NCBI GenBank assembly: GCA_023246325.1
Contig: JAHFIO010000027.1
Location: 1 to 9,466, forward strand
From: Candidatus Uhrbacteria bacterium
GTDB taxonomy: Bacteria > Patescibacteriota > Patescibacteriia > 2-12-FULL-60-25
DNA: 9,466 nt
Direction: 5' to 3'
Part shown: piece by piece, positions 7,271-9,466 of the stretch
How the letters are laid out: each line of letters opens with the position of its first letter
Numbering within the stretch: the first letter of the stretch is position 1
Program-made: the position numbers and the translations under genes
Notes under the pieces: model-generated
Told to the model about the DNA's origin: nothing
Seen by the model: the letters and a program-made list of their open reading frames with translations, nothing else
Database searches by the model: none

Positions 7271-7299
7271 TATTTTCTAATACTATTTACTTTTATATT

Positions 7300-7845
7300 A
7301 TGAAAGGCATCAATGTATATCACGAAGTTTCAGCCGGATCAGCAGATGAATTTAATGTTGTAGTTGATGTACCAAAGGGTTCATCAAATAAAGTAGAATA
7401 TGATGAAGAAGGTGGGTATTTTAAACTCGATCGCGTATTGCATTCGCAAATGTTTTATCCTTTTGATTATGGTTTTGTGCCACAAACACATTCGGACGAT
7501 GGGGATGCGCTAGATGTGTGTTTATTGGTAACATATCCAACATTTTCTGGATGCGTTGTACGCGCGCGTGCAATTGGTATGTTAAAAACAGCTGATGAAA
7601 AAGGAGGGGATAATAAAATTCTTGCTGTGCCTGTATCAAAAGTTGATCCACGTTTTGAGGAAATAACATCATATGAACAATTGCCTGCGCATGTGCAACA
7701 AGAGTTATTATTACATTTCAAAGAAATTAAAAAATTAGAAAAAGCTAAATACGATAAAGTGGTTATACATGGATTTGGATCAGTGGACGAAGCGAAAGCT
7801 GAAGTAGCGAAAGCTATTCAAGCATATCGCTCTCAACACGATTAA
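7300..7845 (+). CDS. ppa: Inorganic pyrophosphatase, family I
   Basis: Soluble Mg2+-dependent enzyme that splits pyrophosphate to two phosphates and pulls nucleotide and polymer synthesis forward. The 181-aa protein is close to E. coli PPase (about 175). Aligned by eye, active-site residues are kept: Lys31, Glu33, Arg45, Tyr53, Tyr57, Asp67/Asp69/Asp72 in DDGDALDV, Asp99, Asp104, Lys106 and Lys144. Two positions differ: Asp23 where E. coli has Glu20, and Ile143 where it has Tyr141. ATG 7300 was chosen because the family begins just before the VVVDVPKG strand; the open frame reaches back to 7048 only through engB antisense and the promoter region. It converges on the protease gene, sharing TTAA with its stop and leaving no room for a terminator. 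Confidence 0.94.
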   Translation: MKGINVYHEVSAGSADEFNVVVDVPKGSSNKVEYDEEGGYFKLDRVLHSQMFYPFDYGFVPQTHSDDGDALDVCLLVTYPTFSGCVVRARAIGMLKTADEKGGDNKILAVPVSKVDPRFEEITSYEQLPAHVQQELLLHFKEIKKLEKAKYDKVVIHGFGSVDEAKAEVAKAIQAYRSQHD

Positions 7846-7848
7846 TCG
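7839..7848. repeat. 10-bp palindrome centred on the ppa/protease stop overlap
   Basis: CGATTAATCG is a perfect palindrome whose central TTAA holds the stop codons of both convergent genes. With no loop it cannot form a useful RNA hairpin, and no T run follows on either strand. It is listed because the other convergent junction also places a shared TTAA inside a palindromic element. Confidence 0.4.
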
Positions 7849-8981
7849 ATTGCTTGACCAATAAAATAATTTATCCAAAAAACATCCGGGATACTGTGAA
7901 TAGTGTCACGCCATTTTTCTCCAAATAAAATTTGTGCGCGTGCATCATTTGGGATGAGACGCAATGTGCCATATGCATCCGTGACAACATATTCACCGTA
8001 TCCTGTTGCAGACTTTAGGATGGATCCTGGTTTAAAAGTTATATTTCTTTTGATGGGTAGTTCTGCCATTTGCACATTGCTTATATAGACAACTTCAGAA
8101 AAATCTTTGAACCAAGAAAAATAGGTTGCTTCATTTGGAAAAACATATCGTTCGCCATTCATGACACAATATACGGCAGGATTTTTTATTGTGCGCACTA
8201 AATCATCGCATCCTAAATCATCTTGCGTTAAAATATTTGCAGAAGAGTGATAGCGTGGATAATCAAGGTGGGTGAGAAATGAATCATGCGCATCTTTTCC
8301 AATTTCATCTAACCAATTAATGACTGCGCGTATATCAACTATTTGTGAATTCTCTGAAATGATTTGTGTTCCGGACGTGATAGTGACGGTTGCTGTTGGC
8401 ATACCGATGAGTGCATTATTGTCATCGATAACACTTCCTCCCGAATCACCAGCTTGGATTGGTATATTGGTTTCTAACCAACCGCCACGAATAGTATCAA
8501 TAAATCCCTCACGTTCAACAGGTTTATTTGTGTCGTGATTCGAATATCCTATAATACGTATATGTTGTTTAGGCGCAGGAAATTCATTTGTGCGTAAAAA
8601 AGGAAATGGTCGATTGAGTTTATTTCTTGTCACCGCATTTTCAATTTGGAGGATAGCAAAATCTTGTGTTTTATTTTGATTAAAAACATATCGCACAATG
8701 TGTGCATCGTAATAATACATAGGTGCATCGCCAATACCATTTGTAAATCCAATGACACAAGATTCAGCTGGAATTTTTGTTTTGATATCTATGGCAACAT
8801 GTGCATTTGTGAGAACGTATCCTGCCTCACCACTGATAACCGTACCTGTGCCCTGTCTATCATCACATCCTATCCAAACAATAGCTTGTAATACAGGCGG
8901 TGGTACTATGGTGGCCTCTGCAGGATAAGCAAAAGACAGCAGGATAAGTATGCTAGATATTTTAGACAATCGATGAAACAT
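7842..8981 (-). CDS. Secreted trypsin-like serine protease with CPR-type C-terminal domain
   Basis: Exported protein of 379 aa. The signal peptide MFHRLSKISSILILLSFAYP ends in AEA at residue 23. Residues about 30-225 are a trypsin-fold protease with the triad His61 (TNAHV), Asp107 (QDFAILQIE) and Ser180 (AGDSGGSV); Cys39 and Cys75 could form a disulfide. No PDZ domain follows, so it is not DegP-like. Residues about 257-379 form a separate domain: NGERYVFPNEATYFSWFKDF, ELPIKRNITFKPG, YVVTDAYGTLRLI, ILFGEKW and IPDVFWINYFIG. I recall this pattern, usually as YVFPNE..Y.SWY.DFS and GGNVTYRPG, from many secreted proteins of Patescibacteria; its function is unknown and cell-surface attachment is a guess. 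The frame opens at 9089, but ATG 8981 places the signal peptide at the N-terminus and lies just after the predicted -10. Confidence 0.9.
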   Translation of the reverse strand: MFHRLSKISSILILLSFAYPAEATIVPPPVLQAIVWIGCDDRQGTGTVISGEAGYVLTNAHVAIDIKTKIPAESCVIGFTNGIGDAPMYYYDAHIVRYVFNQNKTQDFAILQIENAVTRNKLNRPFPFLRTNEFPAPKQHIRIIGYSNHDTNKPVEREGFIDTIRGGWLETNIPIQAGDSGGSVIDDNNALIGMPTATVTITSGTQIISENSQIVDIRAVINWLDEIGKDAHDSFLTHLDYPRYHSSANILTQDDLGCDDLVRTIKNPAVYCVMNGERYVFPNEATYFSWFKDFSEVVYISNVQMAELPIKRNITFKPGSILKSATGYGEYVVTDAYGTLRLIPNDARAQILFGEKWRDTIHSIPDVFWINYFIGQAID

Positions 8982-8987
8982 GGGCGT

Positions 8988-9016
8988 AGTATATAGGAAT
9001 ATTGTTTGTAACCCAA
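8988..9016 (-). promoter_or_regulatory. Predicted protease promoter (leaderless type)
   Basis: Read on the minus strand: TTGGGT (9016-9011), a 17-bp spacer and TATACT (8993-8988), then 6 nt to ATG 8981. The start codon sits at the expected transcription start, with no Shine-Dalgarno sequence. Its -35 is one base from the -35 of the divergent amidotransferase promoter. Confidence 0.6.
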
Positions 9017-9017
9017 G

Positions 9018-9046
9018 TTGACATATATGCACAAATATTGTGTACT
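9018..9046 (+). promoter_or_regulatory. Predicted promoter of the amidotransferase gene
   Basis: A perfect -35 TTGACA (9018-9023), a 17-bp spacer and TGTACT (9041-9046; 4/6). Transcription would start near 9053 and leave a leader of about 20 nt that carries a Shine-Dalgarno sequence. It is back to back with the protease promoter. Confidence 0.6.
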
Positions 9047-9063
9047 GGATAGGTTCTTTCATA

Positions 9064-9070
9064 AGAGGTG
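9064..9070 (+). promoter_or_regulatory. Shine-Dalgarno sequence of the amidotransferase gene
   Basis: AGAGGTG lies 3 nt before ATG 9074 (5 nt counted from the GAGG core). It is the only clear Shine-Dalgarno sequence in the window. It supports the start at 9074 and shows that the anti-SD pairing is in use in this organism. Confidence 0.65.
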
Positions 9071-9073
9071 CAC

Positions 9074-9466
9074 ATGAAACCAAATACACGCGTAGTACTT
9101 TTTCAATTTAGATCAAACGAAAAAGCAAAAAAACAAGAGGTCGCATCTTTTGTTCGCACAGGCGGACTTTCTGAAAAAGAATTATATGTATGCGATGTAT
9201 TGTCGCAGACACCATCGGTAGAGCATTTGCGAAAAATGACAGGAATTATTCTTGGTGGATCGCCTTTACATATTACGTCTTGTCCATTTCGTGCAGAACT
9301 GATGCGTGTTCTAAAATATGCACGATGTCGTGGTATTCCTATGCTCGGTGTTTGTTTTGGGGCTCAATTTATGGCAGATATTTGGGGTGGGCATGTGGAA
9401 GTATTATCGAAGGATGGAGAACATGGAACATGTCCTGTCAGATTAGAATCTGACATGTGGCGAGAA
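9074..9466 (+). CDS. Class I glutamine amidotransferase, GMP-synthase-like (3' end outside window)
   Basis: The frame is open from ATG 9074 to the window edge (131 codons, no stop), so the C-terminal part is missing. The protein begins KPNTRVVLFQFRSN, an opening beta strand. It has the oxyanion-side motif GIILGGSP (57-64) and the nucleophile elbow MLGVCFGAQFMA (90-101) with Cys94. The His-Glu pair of the triad would lie beyond the edge. The pattern fits stand-alone GMP-synthase-like GATase1 proteins rather than PyrG or CarA. The ammonia acceptor is unknown, and a synthetase partner could lie downstream. Start supported by the Shine-Dalgarno sequence and the TTGACA promoter. Confidence 0.85.
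   Translation, partial: MKPNTRVVLFQFRSNEKAKKQEVASFVRTGGLSEKELYVCDVLSQTPSVEHLRKMTGIILGGSPLHITSCPFRAELMRVLKYARCRGIPMLGVCFGAQFMADIWGGHVEVLSKDGEHGTCPVRLESDMWRE

Noticed and set aside
7048..7299. N-terminal extension of pyrophosphatase to 7048
   Set aside because: It runs antisense through engB and across both promoters, and would add 84 residues that no family I PPase has.
9190..9453. Open frame in another + phase inside the amidotransferase gene
   Set aside because: The overlapping frame from 9074 has a Shine-Dalgarno sequence and GATase motifs. This one has no recognisable features.
1..9466. Alternative genetic code (UGA as Gly, as in Gracilibacteria)
   Set aside because: All complete genes read to full family length without in-frame UGA, and Gly is encoded by normal GGN codons.

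Overview
The window is a compact, A+T-rich bacterial segment carrying eight genes or gene ends, plus one upstream gene tail. It uses the standard code: every stop is TAA or TAG and UGA is never read as sense. The best taxonomic clue is the C-terminal domain of the secreted trypsin-like protease. It matches, from memory, a domain common in secreted proteins of Patescibacteria (CPR: Parcubacteria, Peregrinibacteria and relatives). The divergent CTP synthase and the scarcity of Shine-Dalgarno sequences fit that, but a CPR origin is an inference and no 16S or ribosomal protein gene is present to confirm it.

Layout. Positions 1-60 are the tail of an unidentified + strand gene, followed at once by a clear intrinsic terminator (66-96). 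CTP synthase (pyrG, 131-1792, +) is followed by a secreted protein of unknown function (1858-2718, +). A minus-strand cluster converges on it: EngB/YsxC GTPase (6603-7178), an MGDG-synthase/MurG-like GT-B glycosyltransferase (5245-6582) and an MgtA-type P-type ATPase (2715-5234). Inorganic pyrophosphatase (ppa, 7300-7845, +) is divergent from engB and convergent with the secreted protease (7842-8981, -). A class I glutamine amidotransferase (9074 to the window edge, +) is divergent from the protease. There is no gene-free stretch over 300 bases; the longest gap, 121 bp, is the engB/ppa promoter region.

How the genes fit together. This is mostly household biology: CTP and GMP-type amidotransfer chemistry, pyrophosphate removal, ribosome assembly and Mg2+ uptake, alongside a glycosyltransferase and two exported proteins. 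No defence or mobile system with known enzymes is present. No transposase, tRNA, rRNA or CRISPR array was seen.

The unusual material lies in the DNA architecture. First, a perfect 34-bp inverted repeat with a 4-nt loop (2680-2751) forms the last codons and the stops of both convergent genes and contains two consensus DnaA-box sequences. Second, a recurring promoter form (TTGNNN or GTGAAA, 17-bp spacer, TATACT or a close variant) often lies only 4-8 nt from the ATG, which implies leaderless mRNAs. Third, both convergent gene pairs overlap by the same TTAA, so each stop is shared. Fourth, an 8-bp inverted repeat flanks the start codon of the glycosyltransferase gene.
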